From assembly GCA_004009845.1 (NCBI GenBank), contig RMBW01000013.1, positions 186,001-250,000 on the forward strand: a DNA stretch of 64,000 nucleotides. The letters are read 5' to 3'. Numbering within the stretch: the stretch's first letter is position 1; every line of letters begins with the position of its first letter. Below, piece by piece: positions 24,593 through 37,000 of the stretch. The stretch is from Davidsoniella eucalypti. Lineage: Eukaryota > Ascomycota > Sordariomycetes > Microascales > Ceratocystidaceae. Position numbers and translations under genes: made by a program. Under the pieces are notes generated by a model, which worked only from the letters and a program-made list of their open reading frames with translations, was not told the origin of the DNA and did not search any database.

Positions 24593-27500
24593 ATGGAGAC
24601 AGGAGACTATGCTACCAATATACTGGTGGTGGTGAGTAATTTTCCGTGGATACGGCTGCCAACAAAGCACGAAACCCGCTAACTCGGCACCTGAACAGGA
24701 TAATGTAGCATCGATAAACTATCGGTTATTCAACCTCGCCGCCGACTCAAATCGAACACCCGGAGTTACGCCTCATAGCGTGGAAAAAGCTGCCCGAGAT
24801 GCAGGTCACATAGTTCTCTTCGACAACAGACGCCGCGTCCTATGGCACTTCCAGACCATTCACAAAGACGACCAGCCATTGCAACCCCACCAAGCTACAC
24901 TCACGCCACTCGAAGCACTAGAGATACTGGGGTTTACGTTGTCACTTCAGGGCAGCAGTAGCTATGAACCAGTAGCTCTGGCTAAAGCTCGCCCTGCGCC
25001 TAGCGCCGGCTCTCTGATACCGCCGCCCCTACAAGACTCGCCGACATCAAGGCCAGAGGGTGCCTCATCTCTTGGAATCAGCGCGCTTGAGGCCAACTCG
25101 ATGTTCATCACAGCTCTACAGGCAACCTTCAATGCGGCATTCGCTTGGCACGTTGGCGCCATTCCATTATACGATAGGACGCTTTTGATACCATCTGACC
25201 AGAACTCGATTTACGACTCTACGGCGCGATCTGCTGCAACTGCTATGATCCAGGTTTGTCTAACAACAGCCGGCGTACTGATGGTTGGAATTTCTGTCCG
25301 TGTCCACGAGGGCCTTCGTCTTCTTGACAAGGCATTAACGTACAACCATAACCTACTTGAATCGGCCGTCATTCTTGCCCCTTTCAACTATCCTGCTCGG
25401 TTCCGATGCCCGGAAGGCGGCCTTGATAGTCTATCGATACATACGCCCTACACACCGGTATCAAAATCTTCCGACTCTAAAGGCATGAAATTGCGCATGG
25501 TTATATCAACGCACTTACGAACGCGCGGAGTGCCAGCATCGATAATAGATTCTGCGCCATGGGTGGACGTTCAATTGGAGAATAGCGACATCTTGGACTC
25601 CAAAGGGAGCCGTAGTGTTATCCTCCAATGGCCTCTGAAACTTTGCGTTCGTCGGCAGGTTGTATGCACTTCGGCAGGAGCCAGTATATTCGGCGATTAT
25701 GATAGTCTGGTAACTGCACAGAATTGGGCTCTGCAAGAGTCAACACGCGCTGAACAGGCCGCTAGTCGCAAGTCTGATAGGGAAACACAGGGGATACAGA
25801 TGGAAGCAAAGCACTCTGTTGCGCAGCAATCTCAGCTGTCAATATCTCAATCTCAGGTCTCGTCTAATAATGCGGCCCCGAACACCAACCAGACGCCTCT
25901 TCAACCACAAGCACAGCAACTCGGTTCTTCAAACGCACAGTCACCTATTAATTTAAACGCTGTTCGTACCGGCGCCTCAAATGCCATGTACCCAACGCCG
26001 CCAGATGGTGTCCAAGGCCAGCAATGGCTCTCTTCAATGGGATTCGAGGATATGGCCACGGGAACTCCTGTGCCAGGCGCAACTGGAATGGCGGCGCCTT
26101 CGTCTTCAATAGGAGGAAACACATATTCCGATTGGAACATGAACACTACGTTCGATGACCCAAACTTGGCACTTGACTCCATGTCCGTTGGAGATAGCAC
26201 CGGAGTTAGCATGAGCCAAAGTGAACTTACTGATGCTGACCTCAACTTCTTTAATGAAAAGTCGAATGATGAGTCCCTAAAAGGCCTATTCTCGCCAGTT
26301 CCAACCTCACAAGTGGGACAGATGCAACCACCACCAATCCCGAATCATGCGCAGGGGCAACCTTCTTCTACAACAAACTCGGGCTCTAACACAGACCTAT
26401 CTACGCTCTCCATGCCACCCCCTTCGGATTTCCCCTCCATCAAGAAGCAAGCTACGGACAGTGACACACCTGTGTTCACCAAGCCTGAACTGCGTCATGC
26501 CCGAAGTCTTGGTGAGAACATGCATCACGGTAGTGGCCATGGAAGATTACGTTCGGTGTCAATGTTGCAAAACTCAAACAACCGGCTCAAGCGCGGCGCC
26601 AGTCCATTTGGGCCCGATGCTGTGTATAAGCGCCTTCGAGCTGCTGTCCCCATGCAAAATCTTCCTATACATCCAGCTAAGGCCCGAAAGGGAAGTGTTT
26701 TCGACAAGGTGACATTCGACAAAGACATTCCAGCAGTCAATAGCAAATATGTTGATGGTGGTATTTTCTCGGTTGACCCTAAGGTTACTAAGAGGAGCGT
26801 CAGTCTCGACATTTCTGCACCACCAACCACAAGCTATCTTAAAAGCCATGGAAAACACCGCAAACTGTCCAAAACACAGCTGAACGGCTCATTGACTACA
26901 GCAACATCAACAAACCAAAGCACTCTTATTGTCCATATAACAAAGGGCATGGAGCACAGTTCCCTTACGACATCACCGTCAAAGATGCCTGGGGCCGAAG
27001 ACGACCAGTCCGACGCCGATGATGTCAGTGATATGTCAGACATCGATGAGAACAGCATGTCTGGTGATGAGATACTCTCCCCAGTCAAGTCTAATGGCGC
27101 CCGGCGCCCAGGGGACGATACTTCTGGTCGTGGAACTCCTGGCCGTGACGCTGATGAAGCTGACAATGGCCCCCCAGTAATGGAGCTGGCAAGTCTCAGT
27201 AGGCTACAGTCTCCTACTTGGATGCCTTCAAAATATCTCGCTGAATCCGAGCCCCTCCCGCTCTATATTCAACTGGCAGGGGAAGATCTTGTAGCTATCG
27301 GTCAGATTCTCACCGAACAAGCATCTAGTGGCTCCCTCAAGATATTCACAGACGCCAACACCGAAAATGAGCCTATCTCGATCCATGACCTCCGTCGACA
27401 GTCGGCGCTTTTAGCTCGACAATCGGTACAGACATTGGCTAGAATATTCCCTAAAAGCCTTCGAACGCCAACTCAGTTGACATTGCGGTCTTTGGTGGAA

Positions 27501-29282
27501 ACACAAGATCTTGCTTCGATACAACAAGCCCAGGCCCAAGCTCAAGCTCAAGCAACAGCACAGGCGAATGTTCAGCAACAACAACGCGCAGCAATCCGAC
27601 CTGGCACGGCCTCTCGTGAGCCAGAGAAACTCATGATCTTCAACATCATGCCATCGCACCTTGAAATGCGCAGAGCGGACGCCAGACTCTCGATTCTACC
27701 CACAGCAATCACGTTCTGGGAAAGTTTGGGACTCGGGCCATGTAAGGGACCGAAAGATATCAAAGCTATTTGTGTCTTTCCATCACTAGTTGGCTTACAA
27801 GATGATGTATCATGCTTCTTGGATCGCATGAAGATTGTCTATGAGTCCTTGAAATTAGGATCGTTCGACCCAGTCACTGAGACAAACTATGTCCAGTCCG
27901 GCCTCATGACCTACGAGCCAACTCGCCATGGAAGCTCTTCAGTGTATCCATCGATTTCGCCATCTCTCGCAGAAACTACAAGTGCTATCTGCGATGCTAT
28001 GATCAACACTGCTGAAATTAACAAGAACTTTGTGCTATATTTTGTCTACTTACCCTCGAGCCCTTCATCTATTGTGGAGGCCTGTCACGCTTTTCACAAA
28101 CTTTTTGAAAGCTACCAAGTGTCTTTGGGTAGTCGATACTCAGCAAACGAGCTTGTACTACAGCTTGTCCCGGTTGACTTGATCTCAGCGCCTTCGAGTA
28201 TTGTCACGCCCTCCCCACAGGACTTCAGCCGTCTCTGTATCGAAACATATGACCGTTGTTCTATCTTTGACCAACCTATGCCTGCCCCTGCTATCCTGCT
28301 AGATGAGCCTATACAGCGGAGTAGTATCGAATTCAAGCTCACAGCGCCATCCGAGTCTATCTTACATGAAAATTCTAGCATCCATGTTGCCTATGCCAGG
28401 AGTCTAGACGGTCGCTGGATCAGCGTGGCTTGGACCGACAGCCGAGGTCTCCAACAGCAAACCGCCTCATACTGCATCAACCGGAAGGGCTCCCGCAGTC
28501 CTGGCTTACCATGGGGAGAGGTGGCTCGTAATATCTGGCAAGCGACTATCGAGCTTATGGCTGTCTGGAAAGTACGCTGGCGCATAGTCATCAGCAAGTG
28601 TGGGACAATGGAGCCATCAGAGGTTGAGTCCTGGGCACAACTCTCTCAGGTAGAAACCAAGGCCTCATTCTATCTTGTACTGCTAGCTGTTGACTCATCG
28701 CCAGCTATGCAACTACTTCCCAAGGCCGTACAGCTATCCAACGCGGTGCAGAATATATCATATGCCACTCCTGTTGGCACGCCTCAAGCATCGACGCCGT
28801 CCGAGCTTGGCGCCACACCACGGGCGTTGGATAACGGACAAACACCCGGATCTACAACGACACCGACTGCCAACAGCAGCACTTCCGCGGCTACTGGTAG
28901 TGCAGGTGTTGATGCCTCCTCAGACCCCGACGGCGATGGCGTTCTGGTCGACGTCGCAGAACAGACTTGGGGCGTAGTGCTCTCCCACCGACTCAACAAC
29001 TCGACGATACCAGCGCGGCAGAACCTTGCACTTGCGTCGGGATACCTTGTGAAGCGTGGCGGATCTCGCTACGAGGATCCCCCGGCGGTGTTGGAGGTCA
29101 ATTTGGTGTGGGTAGATGGAATGGCGCGGGGTGTCGATCCAATGCTGCGTGAAATGCTCAAGCAATTCCGTGGTTTAGGGACTCTAGCGCGTGCAAGAGG
29201 CGTTACAGAACAGTGGGATGTCCGGCCATGGCATATCGCGGCGGCGGAAAAGAGCGTGAGCACGCTGTATGCGTTGATGTAA
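24593..29282 (+). CDS. MED13: Mediator subunit 13 (Srb9/Ssn2)
   Basis: Part of the Cdk8 kinase module of Mediator; it links the kinase module to core Mediator and mostly represses RNA polymerase II transcription. Exon 1 (24593-24631) encodes METGDYATNILVV; a 67-bp intron with CGCTAAC leads to exon 2 (24699-29282), total 1540 aa, a typical size for fungal Med13. The N-terminal domain covers roughly residues 8-330 (NVASINYRLFNLAA, then HIVLFDNRRRVLWHF). The middle is Ser/Gln/Pro-rich and disordered, with an acidic patch (DDVSDMSDIDENSMSGDE) and a short Gln-Ala repeat near residue 957. The C-terminal domain starts after EKLMIFNIMPSHLE and includes ICVFPSLVGLQDDVSCFLDR and the final SRYEDPPAVLEVNLVW and EQWDVRPWH segments. 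The start at 24593 is preferred; the ATG at 24577 is in another frame. Confidence 0.93.
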
Positions 29283-29482
29283 GCAGCCCTGCGTTTTGTA
29301 TATACTTATTATCAATATAGGGCATACTTAGGGTTTGTCGGGGTTTGATGGTTTTATTATCTTAGTATCATTATCTTGTCATGACGTCTGTTCGTTTTTT
29401 TTTCCTTTATTTCTCTCCAAAATTTTGGCTACAATTTCATTTTTCTTTGATTTACATAATCTACAAAAACAAATGATCCCTT

Positions 29483-30602
29483 CTAGTTATCCCAGAAGCC
29501 CGGGTACAGGTACTCGATGTTCTTCATAGCCTCAGGGTTACGGCCCTCGGGCTTAGTCATGAACTTGACGGCACCTTCGACGGAGCCCTGCCATTTCTTA
29601 GCCATGACGACGTCGCCGTCGACTTGGGCAGTGAGGTTGTTAAGCACGGCGCCGATGAGGTTGCGGGCGTTTAGGCCGTTGTGAGTCATGCACTTGATGA
29701 CCATCTCGACGTTGACGTCCTCGGTGCTGTGCCAGCAGTCATAGTCGGTAGCCATGCAAATCATCTGATAGGCGATCTCGGCCTCGCGGGCTAGCTTAGC
29801 CTCGGGCAGAGCCGACATATTAATGACGGAGCCACCCCAGGCCCGGTACATGTTGCTTTCAGCGCGAGTGGAGAAAGCAGGGCCCTCTGTGAGCAAGATG
29901 TTAGTATTTCTTTCTCTTTTATGCGCCTTAAGAATCCGACGTACCCATGCACACGATAGTGCCGCTGTTGTGCATCACGACACCATCACCGACCATAGCC
30001 GAGGCACAGTCCTTGACGACCTGAGCCAAGCCGGCATCGAAAGGATCCGCAAAGCCGACATGGCCGACAACACCTCCCTCGAAGAAAGTGAATGGGCGAA
30101 TACCCTTAGTCCGATCAATGATCTGATCCGGCACGCAAAAGTCCATGGGCTTGATCTCCTCCTGCAGCGAACCGACGGCCGAGAAGGCAATGATGCTGCG
30201 GACGCCCAGGTGACGGAGAGCCGCAATGTTGGCACGCGCCGGAACTTCGTGAGGCGCAAACTGGTGCGCCGAGCCGTGCCGGGCTAGGAAGGCCACCGGC
30301 ACGTCGTTGTGTAGGCAGATCTGAATCGCGCTGGATGGTGTGCCCCACGGTGTCTGGGGAGTCACAGAGGCGACTGGCTCGAAGCCGTCGATCTTGCTTA
30401 GGCCAGTGCCACCGATCACGGCGATACGCACAGGGCCTATCAAGACATGAAAAAGACGGATGGTTTTCGTTAGTCAACTAGCCTATGATTGCGGGTCTTT
30501 GGTTTATTTTCTGTATATTTGTTTTTATATATTTCCTCTTGGTATATATTTTTAGGCTTTATGGAAACACTTACGATCAAAAGTAGTAGGAAGAGAAGCC
30601 AT
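29483..30602 (-). CDS. MEU1: S-methyl-5'-thioadenosine phosphorylase
   Basis: Splits methylthioadenosine with phosphate into adenine and 5-methylthioribose-1-phosphate, the first step of methionine salvage after polyamine synthesis. Exons 30575-30602, 29945-30436 and 29483-29886 give 307 aa, all phase 1, with introns of 138 and 58 bp. The purine-phosphorylase family-2 features are present: IAVIGGTGL near 14-22, a FLARHGSAHQF phosphate-site segment, VPARANIAALRHLGV, then CMEGPAFSTRAES across the last splice and GGSVINMSALPEAKLAREAEI carrying the base/ribose-site Met. Length fits the trimeric eukaryotic enzyme. A CCAAT box in minus orientation lies near 30785, about 180 bp upstream of the start. 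Only 200 bp separates its 3' end from the MED13 stop. Confidence 0.95.
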
Positions 30603-32155
30603 TGTGAGATAATATAAAAGAAATTCACAATCTTGACTCTGTAATCCAATACTCAAAAACAACGGATATCACGAAATCTTTAGCTCGCCGTCCCTAATTG
30701 AAGGAGGGGTGAATTTTTAAAGCGGCTCCATTATTATGGCTCGTCTTTTCGGCGGCCGCGGCTTCCCCGTTAGCGCTGGTTGATTGGTCGACTTTACCTA
30801 ATAACCCTGTATAATTAAGGGTTCGTCAATATCAATTAGTAGTACATGTAATGTAATGATTGTACAACATGATACGTATAACAATGCGACGCTATCTTGT
30901 TGTTTTTAAATGGATGCTGTCGTTGTAACGGCATTTAACGGTGCAATGACGCACTCTAGGCATTAATGAGCAGCAATGCATGGTATATACAACAAGGAAC
31001 AGCTCATCGAGACAGATATCTTGTAGATATAGAATTTAGGGTAGCATGGAAATATAGATATAGATAGTTTGAATTTATTGTACTATTACTAGAGGTAGGA
31101 GAGTCGTCAAGAAACAGTCATTATAGCAGTAGAGAAGAGAAAATGGCGACGAATAGAAACAGGTCCCATGCTGGGAATATGTGACAATGATATAAGAGAG
31201 TATGAAGAAGTAGGAGTGGAGGAGGTATTAAATACCCTGAATAGAGTTATAAACGCAGTAAACGAAGATAGAAAAGAAAATGGAAAAGTCGCCAATAAAA
31301 TCAATGAGAAAACAAGAAAGAAAAAAAGGACAGAGGCAAGATTCAGCAAGATGGTAGAAAAAAGAAGTACGAGGGGGTTGGATATGAAAATGCAAGTTGA
31401 ACAGAAAGAATAGACATAGAAAAAGGCAAAGAGACAACAACAATGCAAAGCAAGCAAAGTAAATATGTATGTGCTGCTCCGTTTTTGACGTTCTCTAATA
31501 TAACCCTAGAATTTGCTCCACTCTAGAAGAAAAAAGAAAAAAACGAAGACGACAATGCTAAAATGGAAGAAGGGTATATAACAATAAGGTGCGCTCTACG
31601 CATCTTCTTCATAAGTGGCCAGAAATTAGTTAGTGATATATGCGAGTCGTCTTCTCATATCAAAACTAAAGGTAGCTAGCTTCTTCTTCTTTGTTGCTGG
31701 ATAGGCTAGGTCAGTCACTAAAGAGGATCGCATCGACTAGCCTAGCATAAGAACGACGCTATCGGTAAGTGACCAGGTTTGTCGGGTGTTTATCCAAAAA
31801 CGGTAGTTCAGGTCCTCGACCATCGCTATTGCCTAAAACTCGGCTTTTGCTTGTGAATTCCGGCTTAGATGTAGAACGTCGGCCGATTGAGTATGACAGT
31901 ACAGAGATCAATAGTAGTAGTCACAGTACGCATCAAATTGACCATGCTACTATGTAGGCGAGCTAGTTGATTAGCTGACCGACCGAGAAGTATAGCAATA
32001 TAGGCGAATTGTTCGAGAGGGAAGGTCCGATAGATGTCGACAGTGGTTGTATACATTTCAGGCTGTAAAGGGCGGGGGAGATCTTGTGGATAGATGTCTA
32101 GCGAGAACCAAACATACCAACCCACATACCTAGACTGCCGGACTGGCGAGTCCTC
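30603..32155. other. intergenic: MTAP promoter and 3' flank of the kinase gene
   Basis: About 1.55 kb, very purine-rich on the + strand at 31090-31450. The open frames there are Lys/Glu-rich or, on the other strand, Leu/Phe-rich by-products of that composition. No gene is supported. Confidence 0.5.
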
Positions 32156-34066
32156 TTAACCGATAACCTGGCGAGCACCCTCTTTGCCTAGAACACCACG
32201 TTCGCGAGGCTTGGGGCTGTGTGCTCTGCCCTTCTTTCTTGAGAGGAATCCGAACATGCCGCTGCTTTCCTTTTCCTTATCTTGACCACCTGCATCCGCA
32301 GGTAACGTGGCATCTTGGCGAGCCAGGTCTGTCCAGCTACCATGGCCGTCCAGCGTAACCTGGACGCCGCCTGATGGGCTTTGTATACGCTTTCCGGCCA
32401 GGTTCTTGCGCATGACGTCCGAGCTACTCATCGAAGTCGATGCCTTAGGGCCGCTCTTGTGAGTGGAGCCACTGTTGCTGCGTTGACTCTGAGCACTTGA
32501 GCTAGGTATCCGTTGCATGGAGTTGATGTGGGCCGGTTGTTGCAGGTTCGGGTTTCCAGGCGCAGGAATAACTTCGTCAGTTGATAGTGCCATGCCGGGA
32601 GTATCTTTTTGGGGTTTCGGGCAGCCTGGTGCTTGTCTGTTAGGCGCGTCGATACCAAGCTTACGCATGGCAGCCACTGTGTAGTCGAAATTCTTGAAAT
32701 CGCTCTCGATCATGCGATGCAACTCGTCTTCGCGGATCTCCTTCTCGGTGGCATCATCCTTCAAACGCTCGCGAGGCTTTTGGCGACGAGCACGGGCCTC
32801 TAGGGGAGCCTCCTCTAGAAGAAGCTCCTCAAGGTCGTAAGTGGCGTCGAAGTTGGTCTTCTCAGATGATGGGACAAAGACGGGCTCGAGGAATTTATTC
32901 TCCAAGGCAACGAAATCGATGGGCTGGAAAAATTCGTGTTGTGTGAAGCTCTCCCATGTAGAGCCTAGGCGTTCATCCGGGTTGAGAACCATAGCTGCCG
33001 TCATGGCATACATGCATCCTATTGATACTGGCGGCTGTGTGATAGGGAATCGTGGCTTGGCTTTCTGAACAGCCTGTCCGAGGTTGTGTTCAGAGCTACC
33101 CTCGAAGGGACGCTTGTTGTAGATACACTCGTAGAAAACAACACCGAGCGACCACCAATCGGCGCGGATGTCGTAGCCCTTACCGGCATAAACTTCTGGG
33201 GCCAAATACGCGAGAGTTCCGGATTTACTTGTAAGCATTCTTCCAGGAACAACGTCTGAGGCGACGTTCTATAAACAATACATTGTTAGCATTCCAGTTT
33301 TGTTCTGTTACATAGGCCATTTACTGTAGCTGAAAAGGCGAATCTAAGCCGGCCAAAAGCATCCCATCCTGGCATGCATGGAATACCACACAGACCTAGC
33401 CAAATGATTCTGTCTGTACATGGACTAGAAAGTACAAGTGGACCTCTACAAGTCTTTTCGGCAGCCAACTGGAGCCCTGAAACACAAGAGAACGGGGGTT
33501 TGAAGAGCACTTACAAAATCGGTAAGATGGACATGGCCATCAGCATCCAACAATACGTTGTCTGGCTTGACATCTCTGTGGATGATACCTTGGCTATGAA
33601 CATAGCGCAACGCGCAACCTAGCTCGGCAATCCAGAATCTCACAGCTTCTTCAGTAAAGGTTTTGCGGGAGATGTGGAATCTCAAGTCACCACCGCTCAT
33701 CAGATCGACGACCAAATACATGTACTCGACATCTTGGAAACTATAGCGCAAGTTGCAAAGGAAAGGGTGGTTCACATGCTCGAGCATTCTACGTTCTCGA
33801 ATGATGTTTCGCGCACTCTCGGATCGCACAACTAGATAACAAACTTTGTTAGCATATTTACGGTATGAGGGGGAATGTGGTGGTTGTAGAAGCAACATAC
33901 CTTCATCCTTACGAATGTACTTCAACGCAAATGACAAGCCGGTATCTTTGCGCTCAACAATACGAACTTTTCCAAAGGCACCTCTTCCGACTACGCGCAG
34001 GAGACGGAAGTGATTCAAGCTGACCTCGCCATCAGGATCAATGGGTTTTCCCTGACCATTGCCCAT
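32156..34066 (-). CDS. YANK/STK32-like serine/threonine protein kinase (AGC group)
   Basis: Exons 33901-34066, 33515-33831 and 32156-33268 give 531 aa. The N-terminus MGNGQGKP is a good N-myristoylation signal (Gly2), so membrane association is likely. Kinase landmarks: Gly loop GRGAFGKV at 28-35, Lys49 in FALKY, HRDVKPDN with Asp142, DFN at 160-162 instead of DFG, then SGTLAYLAPEVY and DWWSLGV. DFN is normal for YANK kinases and identifies the subfamily. After the domain come a Pro/Arg-rich basic linker and a disordered Ser/Gln tail ending in a basic patch (FLSRKKGRAHSPKPRERG). The 69- and 246-bp introns fit the phases, and the second splice joins DF to N directly at the activation segment. 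Substrates are unknown. Confidence 0.92.
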
Positions 34067-37000
34067 GGTGTGTTTTTGCGGTTGGGTATTGTGGTTAATA
34101 TGATGTCAATAGAAGGGCGTCCGTGAAAACTAGGGATATAGCTGCGCGGTCTGGTAGTGCCTTGAGTGTAGATAATTGGACGTCGCTGGGCAAGTCGAGT
34201 AACCCGGTGACGGTCTGTGATGTGGAGAATCGCGAGTCGAAAAGAACGATTAGGTGACAGAGCTGGTGACACAAAAGTACCGTTCTCTATCACGTACTAG
34301 AAAGAACGATAGCTAGCTATTATCACTGGTTATTCCGAGGCCAGGATCAGGCGTGGTATAGGTAGAGCGATATCAGCTTCTGATAAGAAAACAATTCCGA
34401 GGCGGATGATGTCGTCGCTATCGTATAGATCGATGGGATATAGATATTATAGCTATCAGAGAGCAGCACAACCGAAGTTCAACGGTGTGGTGTGGAAGGC
34501 TGCGTTTCTGCTGATTTGGCGGGTAGAAGCAGTCGTAACAAAAACGGGTCTTGTGAGGTGGAACGATAGTCGATATGCCGGTGGCAAGCAGGTGGTCTAT
34601 ATTTGATATGGGGATTCAAAGGAAAGAAGAAAGAAGAATAAGAAAAAGGAATAGAAAAGGCATGAGAGAAGGGGAAAAGAAGGAAGAAAAGAAGAACAAG
34701 AAGACAACAGGTCCGGGTGTTCGATTCAGGTTCGGACAGGGTCTGGTTGTAGGTAGTGTTGTATAACTACTGATTGTGCATGTGTACAGCACGTCCAGAC
34801 TATGTATTTAATTTTACGTCTAGCAGTACTTCAACAAACGCTTCAAGCCGGATGAGGAACGAAGAGCCGTTCAGGGATATCCAATACGGCGAACGAAGAA
34901 GAAAAGAAGAAAAGAAGGGAGGGTGTAGGCCACAGTAGTAGAGCAATAGAAGGAAAATGAAGAAAGACAGCCAACAGGCCCAAAATAGGCCAACGCACGG
35001 TAAATACACAAGGCATTTTGTGTGCTTTTCTACTATGTTTCTACTAGAACCCCGCTATTTAGCCCACTAGCCTCCAGCGACTACAGGCCCCCTCGGCGTA
35101 GCATCGCAGCGTAGCTCCACTATCTATGGCCTTCACCCTCAGTCAGGAAGTCAGGAAGGCTTCAGCCAGCACAATCAGGAAGCATCTCCGCAGTCTAAAA
35201 AGAATGCATACAAAGAAAAAAAAATGGGCTTGTTAATGTATAGCCTTCTCACACCTGCCTCTTTAGTTCCACATACTGCAGTTTAAGCTGCCTTCCAGCC
35301 TTAACCCGCCTCCCAGCTCCGTTGTCATCGGCAATTCTTCCAGCCAGCCCATCCACCCATTGATCATTGACATCGAACTCACTTTGGCCTCCTGCGCCCG
35401 TTTCAAGTTTCAATCTGTCATTTGCAAAGAAACATCACAAAAACATGCGTTTACTCTTGTTCCAGGAGGTTGCGGCATCATTCAAAAAGACCCTATCGTT
35501 GTCTTTTCTTTGCTCTTCTTCACCTTCCTGTCTGACATCTGATATATGTCTCCAGGGGACCCTCAAATACTCACCAAAATACAAGGAGGCAACGGCGACA
35601 GCGACTCGGAAACCCTCATCTCCCCATCCTATATATTGCAACGGGGATGTTGATGCCAGTCTAACAACTCAAGTTAGTTCAGCCAAGCCACCTTCCATGG
35701 CCTCCATGCCATCATAGCTAGCAGTAGAAGAAAATGCACGTGTAGGCCTAGCTCTTCATAAGGTCAATCAACGACAATGAGGAATCCAAATACTACAACT
35801 ACATACAACGAAAGTATTTTGCTTGATTAAGTCCTTTGCATAATCCGCAACACGGCAGGCATCGGCGTCTGCGGTAACCCTGGAGCTGATTTATCGTTCC
35901 GTCATCCACCGGTCTTCCTCATTCAAGTATGCACTTCATCGAGTATGCTTTCAGCAGATAATTCCTATAATGCGTTGATCGCCCGACCACAAGCAACGCC
36001 AGACAAAAGAAGCTAGCGGAAAATGGCTCAGTAACGTCAAAAGAACGCACCGACAGGCACATGTACTCTTCTTCCAGTCTTCCATACGACTAGACAGACA
36101 GCAGACACACTTCCAAAACAGGGCCCTTCTCGAAACTCCTCACGTAGTACTGCGAGTAGTACTGCGACATCAGAGGGTTTCTATCTCTTTACCACTTCTT
36201 ACCCAAGCGTCTTCTAAAGGCCTTTAAAAGGATGCAGGATGCATCAGGTAGGAGTCATTGGTCAGGCCTGCCCTGTCCTACAACTTGAAAGTCCTCCTTT
36301 CCCCTTTACTATGTAAGAACATCCCTCTATAACTAGAAATGTGATTTGTCGGTAAGTGCTATATGGCAAATCAAACACATTGTTGGTGATTCGATACTCG
36401 ATAGCTTAGTACATACATATTACAAGCCAGTTTCTGAAACTCCTTATTCGCTTATATCGGCAGCTGCTATTATCAAAATACCAGACATATCCTCAAGATA
36501 CAGCACCAACTATGATAACTACAAATGCTCTCAAAATAATAGAGATTTACCCAAACTCCTTGTCAACCATCAATGACCCCTTCTATCCCCACAGACCATT
36601 ATGAGGATTAATGGCACCCGATCGACTAATATGCAGATTTCCAATAATTACCAGCTTGTTGCGTTTATTTCCCACCGCCTCTCGCCAAATATCGCCAATG
36701 ATGGACAGAAATGCCTGTAAGTAGTCTTTTGCCTATTTCACCTCTTACCTTGGTATCCAGAATCCATCAATATTGTAGATAAAAGTAAACCACGCACTCA
36801 CTACTTGACAGAGGCACACATACTCCGTTTTCTCCATTATGTGCTATATGACATAGCTTTATGTAAAGCACTGGTATACCGCATCCGATATTCACCAAGT
36901 CTCGAATGCGACATCAGTAAATAGTACTACGCGATCCCTTCGAGCTGTCGTATTGTGAAGGGGCCTTTTCTAGCCGTTCCCATGGTCCTAGCAGCCGCCT

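Noticed and set aside
33490..33785. DFN instead of DFG taken as a dead-kinase sign
   Set aside because: DFN is normal for the YANK/STK32 family; the Lys, HRD Asp and APE motifs are intact.
34700..34745. tRNA-like TTCGATTC box
   Set aside because: The flanking bases cannot form a T-arm or acceptor stem; no A box upstream.
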